Notes under the pieces: model-generated
Seen by the model: only the letters and a program-made list of their open reading frames with translations
Databases searched by the model: none
Told to the model about the DNA's origin: nothing
Shown here: in pieces, positions 56,693 through 64,000 of the stretch
How the letters are laid out: each line of letters begins with the position of its first letter
Numbering within the stretch: the first letter of the stretch is position 1
Source of the DNA: Promethearchaeota archaeon
Lineage (GTDB): Archaea; Asgardarchaeota; Lokiarchaeia; Sigyniarchaeales; SOKP01
Assembly: GCA_016840165.1 (NCBI GenBank)
Contig: JAEOSU010000032.1
Location: 1-64,000 of the forward strand
Direction: 5' to 3'
Length of the DNA: 64,000 nt
Translations under genes and position numbers: made by a program

Positions 56693-59600
56693 ATGGATCC
56701 AATTACGAATAATTTAACTTACCAATGTCCATTTTGTAATAATCTCCTTGAATCACGATTTTCCAAATGCTATAATATATATTGCGAGGGTCAAAAATTT
56801 GGACTCCATAATTATGTGATTTATAAACTTAATCCTGACCTAGGAGTTGGAAAAATTATTAAGGTTTTAGATATCCCAACTTCCCGATCATTAGATGAGG
56901 AAGATAATAGCACTCTCAAGCTCTTTAAAGTGGAATTTGAAAATAATATCGTGAAAATTATTCATCCTATTGATCTCATTCATTATTTATTTTCGATCAA
57001 TGAAAGAGTTAAAACTCATAAAGGATTTGGAGTGATAAATTCCTCTCATTTTTTAAATAAAGATGGACAAATTTCTTATGAATTACTCTTTTCAGATGGA
57101 AATATGCTTCAAATCTATGAATCTGATCTTTTAGCTCAATATATAACACCAATAAACAAGATTTTATCCCAAAACACTATAGATCCTCCCCAGCAATTTT
57201 TAATTAAATATTGGGCTAATTTGTTTTATTCATATTATACCTCTTATCAAGTTAAATGTATTACAAATTCTCGGCTATCTATGATGCCTCACCAAGTCAA
57301 TGTAGCACATAGATTATCGGAAGAGTTCTTTCCCAAAGTTATTTTAGCAGATGAGGTTGGGCTTGGGAAAACGATTGAGGCAGGAATATTTATCAAAGAA
57401 ATGATGGCTAGGAACTTAGCTGAACGTATTTTGATAATCGTCCCTGCGACATTAGTAAAACAATGGCAATTTGAGCTTCAGAATAAATTTAATATGGAGT
57501 TTACGATTTATGATGGGAAAAAAGTGAAAGAATTAAAAAAGAAACCACTCTTTCGCCAGAAAACAACTTTTCGCAACCCATTTTATTTCGATAATCTTAT
57601 TATTTGCTCTCTCCAATTTGCGCGAAATAGAAAATATATAAAACTCTTATCAGAGATTCCTTGGGATGTAGTTGTATTTGATGAAGCTCATCATCTCAGA
57701 CGGTATCTATTAAACTACTCCACAGGAAATTATAGAAACACCCTCAATTATGAACTTGCTTACAATTTAAGCCAAAATTCTCAATCTTTATTACTTTTAT
57801 CAGCTACACCATTACAATTGCATTCATTTGAACTTTATTCGTTAATCGAGTTGATTCAAAGAGAAGCATTCGATAATTTTTCAGATTTTGAGCATTTCCG
57901 AAAGAATATGCCTTTTATTAATCTTCTTATAACTAACATTAACCAAATAAAAAAATTGAATAATTTTGAAGTAAAAAATACCATTAAATTACTCAAAAAG
58001 CTTAATTATGTGGATCGTAAAAAGGAAGATAAATATATACTAGAAAACCTCCAAGACACGAACTTTAAATCCAAATTATTAAAGAAAATTGAAAGTGACC
58101 ATACACTATCAAAGTTTCTCATACGGAATAGAAAGAAAAATGTCTTTTCGGATGATATATTGAATACTCGGATCGTTAAAACTATTGTAGTAAATCCAAC
58201 ATCAGAAGAACTGAATGTTTACAACGAGATTCGACTCTATTTAGCTAAAATCTATAACTCATCTATGAGTAAGCACAATGTTGGGCTAGGTTTTATCATC
58301 ACTACTCTTCAGAAACTTCTTACTTCTTCAAAATATGCCCTATTAAAAAGTCTTGAAAGACGTTTGGAACAGATTGATAAATTAAAAAGCCTTAGCATCG
58401 GTCTATCTGCATTAAAAGAAGAAGATCCAGAGTTTTTCGAATCTGAATTGGAAAACGAGTATCTCGATACTGAGATCTCTTATCAAAGTAATAATGAAAC
58501 TAATAATAGTTCACAAAATTCTGAACTAGACCTAATTAACCAAGAAAAAATAATAAAGGAGTTTTATAATAAACTCAAAAAGATTCCATACGATTCAAAA
58601 TCAGAGAAATTATTCGAACTAATACAAGAAATTTATCAGCAAAATCCACATGAAAAAATTTTAATCTTCACTCAGTTTGTAGATACTTTATTTCATCTAA
58701 AGGAATTACTTGAAAAACAAAAAGAAGAGTATAAAGTAGAATTGTTTTACGGTGGGATGGATAAAGAAGAAAAAGATGAAGCTGTAGAGCGATTTCGGAC
58801 AAATGAGGGCTTATCTATATTATTATCTACGGAAATAGGAGGGGAAGGACGTAATTTTCAGTTTTCTCGAGTGCTTATAAATTATGATCTTCCCTGGAAT
58901 CCCATGAAGTTGGAACAAAGGATTGGAAGGCTTGATCGAATAGGACAATCTTCTAAGGAAATTTATATTTATAATTTCTTTTTAGAAGGCACTGTTGAAA
59001 CGGATATAATGTTTGCTTTAAATAAGAGAATTCATTTGTTTGAAGAATCAATCGGTCAACTGGAACCAATTATCGGGAAAATTGAAAAGGATATAAGAAA
59101 TATCATCTTTACTGAGGATGATGGTGCTAAAAGAAGAAAATTAAACGAATTTAACCGAAAATTGGATATTGAAGTAAAAAAAGCAAGAGAAAGCAAAATG
59201 CAATTAGATGATCTGCTAATCGATAAGAAATCTTTTCAAATTGATAATCTAATCACCTCAATTGCTGCGTGTGAAGAAGTTAAACTAAGTCATAATGAGT
59301 TATTTTTGTTAGTAAAGTATTGCTTCGAGCTTAGAGATCATAATTTTGGAGACTTTCATATTTCAGATGATTGTGAATTCCAATCTAAAGATATTGTAAA
59401 TTGTGAGATATTACTTCAACCTCAAAAAGGACTTTTAAAAAGATCAAGAAATAAATTATCTAAGGAATATTATGGTACGTTTGGATTAGATCTAGCAAGA
59501 GAAAAAGAAGAGATCGATTTTTTTGCATTAGGTCATCCTTTAATAGACGAAATCATCAATTTATGCCGATCTGATTTCTTCAAAGGCACCTTTACGATTT

Positions 59601-60304
59601 TAACTGTAAAGCGAGAATTAATTTCGGAATCATTAAAAAAGTTAGTTACAAGTATCAATGAAGCATTCATTTTCATTTACGAAGTTAAGTTTCAGGGCTA
59701 TATCACAGAAAAACAAAATTCAAGTATCGTTTTAGACAAACATGGAACGAAAATACCTAATCTTGAAAACTTCCTGTTAAATATTGAAAATTTCCATAAT
59801 CTTTACGATTTCCAAGAAAATAAGGAATCATCTATAAATTTAGAAGGAGAATTCATAGAAAATTTATTAAATTTTTCAAAAACTAATATAAAGCAAAAAA
59901 CATCGCAGTGGAAAAAAGATATCAAGAAGTTAAACGATAAAATTTTTAAACTCGAGATGAGAAAAAAAGATAAGATTTACAAATACAACAAGAAAGCGCA
60001 AACCATAAAACTTGAATCATTGAAACGTAAATTGGAGCAAAAAATTAACCAGAGACCATCAGTGCGTCAAAAAGACAATATTGCTAAATTGGATGATGAG
60101 AAGAAAAAGAAGGAGAGATTGGACCGGTATCAACGATTAGAAGAAGAAATCGGCGTTCTTGAACGGGACATTAAAGCAGTAGAAAAAATAATTGATGACC
60201 TTTCGTTTGAGTATGAAGATCGTAAAAATGAGATGAATAAGCGTAATTTATCGAAGTTCTATACAAATTTATCTTCATTTGCACTTATTAGATTTAGCGA
60301 TTAA
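56693..60304 (+). CDS. RapA/SNF2-type helicase-like ATPase with zinc knuckle and coiled coil
   Basis: Protein of 1203 residues. A possible zinc site, CPFC-x10-C-x4-C, is at 12-31. The ATPase motifs are DEVGLGKTIEAG (about 220-231), DEAHHLRR (about 329), LLLLSATPLQLHS (about 364) and QRIGRLDRIGQ (about 741): the SNF2/RapA set. The C-terminal quarter is a long charged coiled coil. SNF2 proteins of this size move along duplex DNA to displace proteins; related ATPases occur in defence systems such as DISARM, but no methylase or partner nuclease is nearby. The gelsolin-like gene begins 73 bases after its stop. Confidence 0.82.
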   Translation: MDPITNNLTYQCPFCNNLLESRFSKCYNIYCEGQKFGLHNYVIYKLNPDLGVGKIIKVLDIPTSRSLDEEDNSTLKLFKVEFENNIVKIIHPIDLIHYLFSINERVKTHKGFGVINSSHFLNKDGQISYELLFSDGNMLQIYESDLLAQYITPINKILSQNTIDPPQQFLIKYWANLFYSYYTSYQVKCITNSRLSMMPHQVNVAHRLSEEFFPKVILADEVGLGKTIEAGIFIKEMMARNLAERILIIVPATLVKQWQFELQNKFNMEFTIYDGKKVKELKKKPLFRQKTTFRNPFYFDNLIICSLQFARNRKYIKLLSEIPWDVVVFDEAHHLRRYLLNYSTGNYRNTLNYELAYNLSQNSQSLLLLSATPLQLHSFELYSLIELIQREAFDNFSDFEHFRKNMPFINLLITNINQIKKLNNFEVKNTIKLLKKLNYVDRKKEDKYILENLQDTNFKSKLLKKIESDHTLSKFLIRNRKKNVFSDDILNTRIVKTIVVNPTSEELNVYNEIRLYLAKIYNSSMSKHNVGLGFIITTLQKLLTSSKYALLKSLERRLEQIDKLKSLSIGLSALKEEDPEFFESELENEYLDTEISYQSNNETNNSSQNSELDLINQEKIIKEFYNKLKKIPYDSKSEKLFELIQEIYQQNPHEKILIFTQFVDTLFHLKELLEKQKEEYKVELFYGGMDKEEKDEAVERFRTNEGLSILLSTEIGGEGRNFQFSRVLINYDLPWNPMKLEQRIGRLDRIGQSSKEIYIYNFFLEGTVETDIMFALNKRIHLFEESIGQLEPIIGKIEKDIRNIIFTEDDGAKRRKLNEFNRKLDIEVKKARESKMQLDDLLIDKKSFQIDNLITSIAACEEVKLSHNELFLLVKYCFELRDHNFGDFHISDDCEFQSKDIVNCEILLQPQKGLLKRSRNKLSKEYYGTFGLDLAREKEEIDFFALGHPLIDEIINLCRSDFFKGTFTILTVKRELISESLKKLVTSINEAFIFIYEVKFQGYITEKQNSSIVLDKHGTKIPNLENFLLNIENFHNLYDFQENKESSINLEGEFIENLLNFSKTNIKQKTSQWKKDIKKLNDKIFKLEMRKKDKIYKYNKKAQTIKLESLKRKLEQKINQRPSVRQKDNIAKLDDEKKKKERLDRYQRLEEEIGVLERDIKAVEKIIDDLSFEYEDRKNEMNKRNLSKFYTNLSSFALIRFSD

Positions 60305-60377
60305 ATCGTAATATTATACATTTAAAAATACATTCTAACATTATATATTAAAAACACTCAAAGCCAAGCGATTTAGA

Positions 60378-60965
60378 TTGCAATTATTTAATGTCTATGA
60401 GAATGGTGTTCTAAGAAAAGTAGATAAAGTAGATTTTGCTGACCACAAAGTTTTTCTTATTGATGATGAAAATACAATTTATTTGTGGTATGGAAAGAAA
60501 TCTTCTCAAAATAAACGAAAATTGAGTGAAAAAAGGGCACAAAAACTCATAAAGACCAGAACTAAGAAAACGGACCTTGAAATCTTACACCAAGGAAATG
60601 AATTCGGAAGCTTTTTGACGATGATTGAACCATTAAAACAAGGAATATCCCATAAGGTTAGTCTGGAGAAAAGAAAAGAATTAAAAATTAAAATTGATGA
60701 TACCTTGGAATTAATTGAAGCAGGAATTACACCTGATTTCGAGGCAGAAATAACTTTAGATGCACACAAACTTTCAGAAGAGAAAAAGAGTTATGAAGAA
60801 CTGTGCCGTATTCTCGCCGAACTCCAATTAGAGCTTATAAGCACGGAGAAAAAGATAAAATCGGCAGAAATAGAAAAGAAAGCTATCGAAATTTATCGTT
60901 CTTCTTCCACATATGATGAGTTATGTTGGTTAATTACTGAACTTCGGTTACTGAGACAAAAATAG
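60378..60965 (+). CDS. Gelsolin-domain protein (Asgard actin-regulator type)
   Basis: Protein of 195 residues. Residues about 8-95 match a single gelsolin/villin domain: KVFLIDDENTIYLWYGKKSS with the typical D-x-IY-x-W-x-GKKSS core, then the long helix EKRAQKLI and strand EILHQGNE. Gelsolin domains bind actin and calcium in eukaryotes, and short versions are found in Asgard archaea, where they act on archaeal actins. The C-terminal half is helical and holds two similar motifs, SYEELCRILAEL (138-149) and TYDELCWLITEL (178-189), spaced 40 residues. The start is TTG (MQLFNV); no clear Shine-Dalgarno, so a later start cannot be excluded. Confidence 0.8.
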   Translation: MQLFNVYENGVLRKVDKVDFADHKVFLIDDENTIYLWYGKKSSQNKRKLSEKRAQKLIKTRTKKTDLEILHQGNEFGSFLTMIEPLKQGISHKVSLEKRKELKIKIDDTLELIEAGITPDFEAEITLDAHKLSEEKKSYEELCRILAELQLELISTEKKIKSAEIEKKAIEIYRSSSTYDELCWLITELRLLRQK

Positions 60966-61036
60966 GATAATGCTTAAACTTATTATTTTTATTGTACTAT
61001 TTTTATAATTACAAAGCATTACTGAGAGTGATATAA

Positions 61037-61417
61037 TTGGAAGAAATTATAATAGAAAACGAAGAAATTGGTCAAATTCACGCGAAATTACTTAAAGAAA
61101 AAAATCCGAAAACTTGTCAAGCGATTTGGGATAGTTTACCCTTAGATTTGAATTTGTCTCGTTGGGGCGAGGAACTTTATGGAGCAATTCCAGTTAAAAT
61201 CCCCGAAGAAAACTCACAGTTAGAATGTGAAGTGGGTGATATTGGTTATTGGATACAAGGTTCGGGATTTTGTATTTTCTTTGGAAAAACTCCAGTAAGC
61301 TCAAGTGATAAACCTAAAGCTGCATCGGAAGTTAATATCTTTGCGCATATTGAGGTTGATCCTTCTATTTTCAAGCAATTTACTTCCTTTGAAGGTAAAG
61401 TGATAAAAGTAAATTAA
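61037..61417 (+). CDS. Cyclophilin-like-fold protein (TM1367 type)
   Basis: Protein of 126 residues with the small beta-barrel pattern of the TM1367/DUF3830-like family: AIWDSLPLDLNLSRWGEELYG, then EVGDIGYWIQGSGFCIFFGKTP and KAASEVNIFAHIE. These proteins look like cyclophilins but lack shown prolyl isomerase activity. TTG start behind GAGAGTGAT. It follows the gelsolin gene by about 70 bases on the same strand. Confidence 0.75.
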   Translation: MEEIIIENEEIGQIHAKLLKEKNPKTCQAIWDSLPLDLNLSRWGEELYGAIPVKIPEENSQLECEVGDIGYWIQGSGFCIFFGKTPVSSSDKPKAASEVNIFAHIEVDPSIFKQFTSFEGKVIKVN

Positions 61418-61454
61418 AAAAAATATTATTTTTATAAATTATTGATTTGCATTC

Positions 61455-62069
61455 TCATGTCGTTTTTTTTAATCTTCGCTTCCTAGTATACGTTTGATAT
61501 CTTTTATATCCGAAGGTACCTATCGAAATCACAAGCATAATAGTAAATAAAGTAAAGATACCGGGATTTTGAAAATCTGTTCCAATTAGTACCCCATGAA
61601 CATAAGCAAAAATTAATGCAATATAATTTAGGTAATGAAAGAATCTCCAATATTTTTTTATTTTCGTTCTCAGTATTGCGGCTAATGCACCAATATAAAT
61701 GATTATCAGAGCGGGCCGGCCTGCTAACTCCCAAAATGCAAGCCATGAAGAGACGTCGGGAATAAAAACTAAAATATTCATTACTGAAATAGCAAAAACA
61801 ACAGGATGGAGCGTCACCATAATCAAACCAAAAATAGAATAGATATGATGTTGCTTAACGAATGGTTTTCCAAAAATTTTATACAATTGTACCATAAATG
61901 GACTCATCGTTGTTGCAATAAACATCGAAGTGAATCCAAATAGAGCGCCTAAACGGATAAAAAAGCTGAATGCATCTGAGGGTGGTGTAAGCAAAAATAG
62001 AATAAAAACGAAGATAAACAAGAGTAGATTAATAAAAATCAATACTATAGCTTTTTTGCTAAATTCCAT
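61455..62069 (-). CDS. Ferric reductase-like transmembrane cytochrome
   Basis: Protein of 204 residues with six membrane helices. Paired histidines, HHIYSIFGLIMVTLHP near 93-108 and FHYLNYIALIFAYVHG near 145-160, fit two b-type haems as in the ferric reductase/YedZ transmembrane family. No flavin or NADPH domain is attached, so it would pass electrons between membrane sides with another partner. ATG start. Confidence 0.75.
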   Translation of the reverse strand: MEFSKKAIVLIFINLLLFIFVFILFLLTPPSDAFSFFIRLGALFGFTSMFIATTMSPFMVQLYKIFGKPFVKQHHIYSIFGLIMVTLHPVVFAISVMNILVFIPDVSSWLAFWELAGRPALIIIYIGALAAILRTKIKKYWRFFHYLNYIALIFAYVHGVLIGTDFQNPGIFTLFTIMLVISIGTFGYKRYQTYTRKRRLKKTT

Positions 62070-62206
62070 ATTTATCCTCTCTATGGTGGTATTTTTTATA
62101 GTAAGTTATGATATATATCTAATTATATTAAATTTTATAAAAATTAATCTGGATAACTCTTTTTAGTTTTTTTTTCATTAGAATATCATCCTAGTATGTT
62201 CCTTTA

Positions 62207-62230
62207 TTCGTGAAAGTGTGCTTTCACGAA
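62207..62230. terminator. Perfect 10-base hairpin between two minus-strand genes
   Basis: TTCGTGAAAG, loop TGTG, CTTTCACGAA. It lies 41 bases beyond the stop of the UroD-SCP2 gene and about 140 bases before the cytochrome gene. A position behind the stop suggests a 3' end or stability element; a protein-binding palindrome is the alternative. Not followed by an obvious U-run on the minus strand. Confidence 0.45.
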
Positions 62231-62270
62231 GATTTATTAAAAATAGAATAAAAAAGTAAAAATTTAAATC

Positions 62271-63848
62271 TTATAATAAAGCCATGATATTTGCTAATTC
62301 TTTCATCTTTTTCATGCCTTTAATCTTGAGTTTTCCTGTCAGCATCTTTATTAGCATTGCTCCTTTTGAAATATTCCCGCTTGAGAAATCAAAAAATAAT
62401 CCAGCGGGGCATGCGAGCATAGCGTCTACTTCTAAATCCTTAAGATTCACTTTATCGTTCTCAATATGTTGTACATCCAATTTTCCATTCTCTACTATTA
62501 TCAAGGCACTATATTTTTGATCAGTAAGATTATATAAGAAGCTCATTTTTGCATTTGCATATTGTTCCTTAAATTTACTTCTATTGTTTATAGCTCCCAT
62601 TTGCGACCATAAGAGTCCTGCAAGTCCTTTTTTTTCTTCCTCTTTTGGAGGTTTTTTCTTCCCTTCTTCAATTTTTAGCCATTCTTCAAATGATTCTCTC
62701 TTTGGAATCTCAACTTTTATATTATCTAAATTATCTGCTATTGGCAATTTTCCGTATGTATGAGCTGCTGCGACAGCAGCATGGATGTGGTCTGAAGGCG
62801 TATCATAGGGTACATTCATGAGGAAAAGACTTAAATTATGATCACGAGCAAAGGCATCAATATATCTCTTAACTGTATCTACAATTTTTTCAATTGGACC
62901 ATCACGTAGCAATCGTGCATTTAAGCCTGCGGTTACGGTTACAGGTATCCCTTCCTTGCGAAATTTTTCTGTATAATCACGAACTGCTTCAAGGGGATAA
63001 TCCTGCCAGCGTCCCATACCTAAAAATATGGCAGGAGTACCTCCCATGCTAGCAATTTCTACATCAAAACTGTCATGAAGGATTTTAGGATCAAATTTTT
63101 CTATTCTTTCTTCACAATAATCTCCGGATACGTTCATTGTCATTACTCCGAATTTTTTAACATTCTTCTCAAGTCTTTGATTATATGGGACTACCCATTC
63201 TTTCATTTCATCGGGCGATAAATTTGGAACGCAAGCCCAGGCATCAGCTCCTATTCCCATTAGTGCTCCAGTAGCTTCATTTTGAGCCTTAACCGAAGGG
63301 GTTAATACATCATCAACAATAAATTTAAATACTTCATGTGCAAAATCTGGCTTCTTTCTCATCGCTTTAATAAGTCCTGGAAAACCCATCAATCCTACTG
63401 CTAAGCTAAAGGGTGAACAAAAAGAAACCATCGCCATTCCTGCTTGTGCTAACCCCCCTCCTTTCAATAATGAAGGATACCGACCATCTTTATGAAAATC
63501 GACTTTTTTCATTTTTAATTTTTTAAGATCTTCTGGGGTTTTAATTAAGGGATCACGAAAATCAATAGTAGGCATCGAGTTTTCACCATAAATTAACTTA
63601 CCGCCTAAGGCTTCTACTTCAAGATCATAGATATCATGTCCACCTGCAGGACTATCTAAATTATAATAACGCCCTACTAATTCACCCATCTCGAAATTAT
63701 AGCTAAAATCGCTATAAAATTTTTTAGCCGGAGATTTAGTAAGATACATCACATGATCATGACATTGAGCTCCAATAGTTAATGTTCCCGTATCTCCTCT
63801 TGAAATTAAACTGCCTAAATCTTTTTTAACTTCTCCTGTTTGAGCCAC
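62271..63848 (-). CDS. UroD-family methyltransferase fused to an SCP2-like domain
   Basis: Protein of 525 residues. Residues 1-390 are a UroD/MtaA-type TIM barrel (CHDHVMYLTKSPAKKFY, later PNLSPDEMKEWVVPYNQ). Residues about 415-525 look like an SCP2 sterol-transfer domain (ACPAGLFFDFSSGNISKGAM and GKLKIKGMKKM). The canonical HxCG zinc motif of MtaA is not visible. The gene starts with GTG one base after the stop of a corrinoid protein, so the pair forms a corrinoid methyl-transfer unit. SCP2 would suit a hydrophobic methyl donor or lipid-like substrate; that is inference. Confidence 0.78.
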   Translation of the reverse strand: MAQTGEVKKDLGSLISRGDTGTLTIGAQCHDHVMYLTKSPAKKFYSDFSYNFEMGELVGRYYNLDSPAGGHDIYDLEVEALGGKLIYGENSMPTIDFRDPLIKTPEDLKKLKMKKVDFHKDGRYPSLLKGGGLAQAGMAMVSFCSPFSLAVGLMGFPGLIKAMRKKPDFAHEVFKFIVDDVLTPSVKAQNEATGALMGIGADAWACVPNLSPDEMKEWVVPYNQRLEKNVKKFGVMTMNVSGDYCEERIEKFDPKILHDSFDVEIASMGGTPAIFLGMGRWQDYPLEAVRDYTEKFRKEGIPVTVTAGLNARLLRDGPIEKIVDTVKRYIDAFARDHNLSLFLMNVPYDTPSDHIHAAVAAAHTYGKLPIADNLDNIKVEIPKRESFEEWLKIEEGKKKPPKEEEKKGLAGLLWSQMGAINNRSKFKEQYANAKMSFLYNLTDQKYSALIIVENGKLDVQHIENDKVNLKDLEVDAMLACPAGLFFDFSSGNISKGAMLIKMLTGKLKIKGMKKMKELANIMALL

Positions 63849-63849
63849 T

Positions 63850-64000
63850 TTAAGACACCCCCATCAATTTCTTTGCTTTTTCTACACTATCAAATGCATC
63901 TTTACCCCACGCATCAGCACCTATTTCATCAGCAAATTCTTGAGAAGTAGGAACGCCCCCAATCATTAGCTTAATTTTATTCCTTAAACCCTCTTTGTTA
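63850..64000 (-). CDS. Corrinoid-binding methyltransferase protein, C-terminal end (partial)
   Basis: The last 49 residues of a gene that enters from the right edge. IKLMIGGVPTSQEFADEIGADAW followed by AVEKAKKLM-like residues (here DSVEKAKKLMGVS) is the typical end of B12-binding corrinoid proteins of MtaC/MtbC type. The stop TAA at 63850-63852 is one base from the GTG of the UroD-SCP2 gene. The rest of the protein is outside the window. Confidence 0.8.
   Translation of the reverse strand, partial: NKEGLRNKIKLMIGGVPTSQEFADEIGADAWGKDAFDSVEKAKKLMGVS

Noticed and set aside
56693..60304. Component of a DISARM or similar defence island
   Set aside because: Only the SNF2-type ATPase is present; no methyltransferase, DUF1998 or PLD partner nearby.
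1..64000. CRISPR arrays, tRNA or rRNA genes, transposons
   Set aside because: No regular spaced repeats, cloverleaf-like segments, rRNA or transposase motifs were recognised; a dedicated tRNA and Rfam scan was not possible here.

Overview
The window reads as chromosomal DNA from an Asgard archaeon, most likely of the Lokiarchaeia type. The supporting signs are strongly AT-rich DNA, archaeal translation starts (ATG, GTG and TTG, often behind a GGTG/GAGG Shine-Dalgarno), large HdrA/MvhD electron-transfer operons, a HerA ATPase, a geranylgeranyl reductase-like flavoprotein, a small gelsolin-domain protein (a eukaryotic signature protein), and selenocysteine-encoding genes followed by a SECIS-like hairpin with a eukaryote-like AUGA/UGA internal loop. 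The lineage is inference: no rRNA or marker gene is present. I recognised no tRNA, rRNA, CRISPR array, insertion sequence or prophage.

Layout. 40-9407 (minus): three related cell-surface proteins with a signal segment, glycosylation-rich ectodomain, C-terminal membrane anchor and a shared basic cytosolic tail. 9638-13157 (plus): two winged-helix proteins, one with a long coiled coil. 13209-17650: two convergent metallo-beta-lactamase-fold enzymes, a geranylgeranyl reductase-like flavoprotein and a UroD-type methyltransferase. 17683-31854: mixed housekeeping and membrane genes, including two tandem alpha/beta-hydrolase/polytopic fusions, an oxalate/formate-type MFS carrier, an M42 peptidase, HerA, a DUF2156 protein, a bacterial-type GAPDH and a truncated Old Yellow Enzyme remnant. 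31887-33860: a SIR2-TPR protein.

33915-38500 (minus) is an operon of hdrA, mvhD, a FrhB/FdhB-like gene and a polyferredoxin gene. hdrA carries three in-frame TGA codons and mvhD two. All five fall exactly where the Cys-containing paralogues elsewhere in this window have cysteine, so both are read here as selenoproteins. Simple ORF calling splits hdrA and loses mvhD completely. A SECIS-like hairpin lies just behind mvhD and is the only one I found for both genes.

41204-54221 holds a tungsten/molybdenum aldehyde:ferredoxin oxidoreductase with its ferredoxin, a cysteine desulfidase (plus strand), and a second, all-cysteine Hdr operon. That operon encodes an HdrC-HdrB fusion, an HdrA with an inserted GltD/NfnB-type NAD(P)H module, two MvhD proteins, a double-length HdrA and an FrhB. 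Together the two operons suggest flavin-based electron bifurcation or confurcation linking ferredoxin, disulfide/thiol, NAD(P)H and perhaps F420 or formate, with no hydrogenase catalytic subunit encoded in the window.

54513-64000: a flavodoxin-ferredoxin fusion, a sulfotransferase, a RapA/SNF2-type helicase, the gelsolin-like protein, a cyclophilin-like protein, a ferric-reductase-like membrane cytochrome, and a UroD-SCP2 fusion methyltransferase downstream of a corrinoid protein that runs off the right edge.
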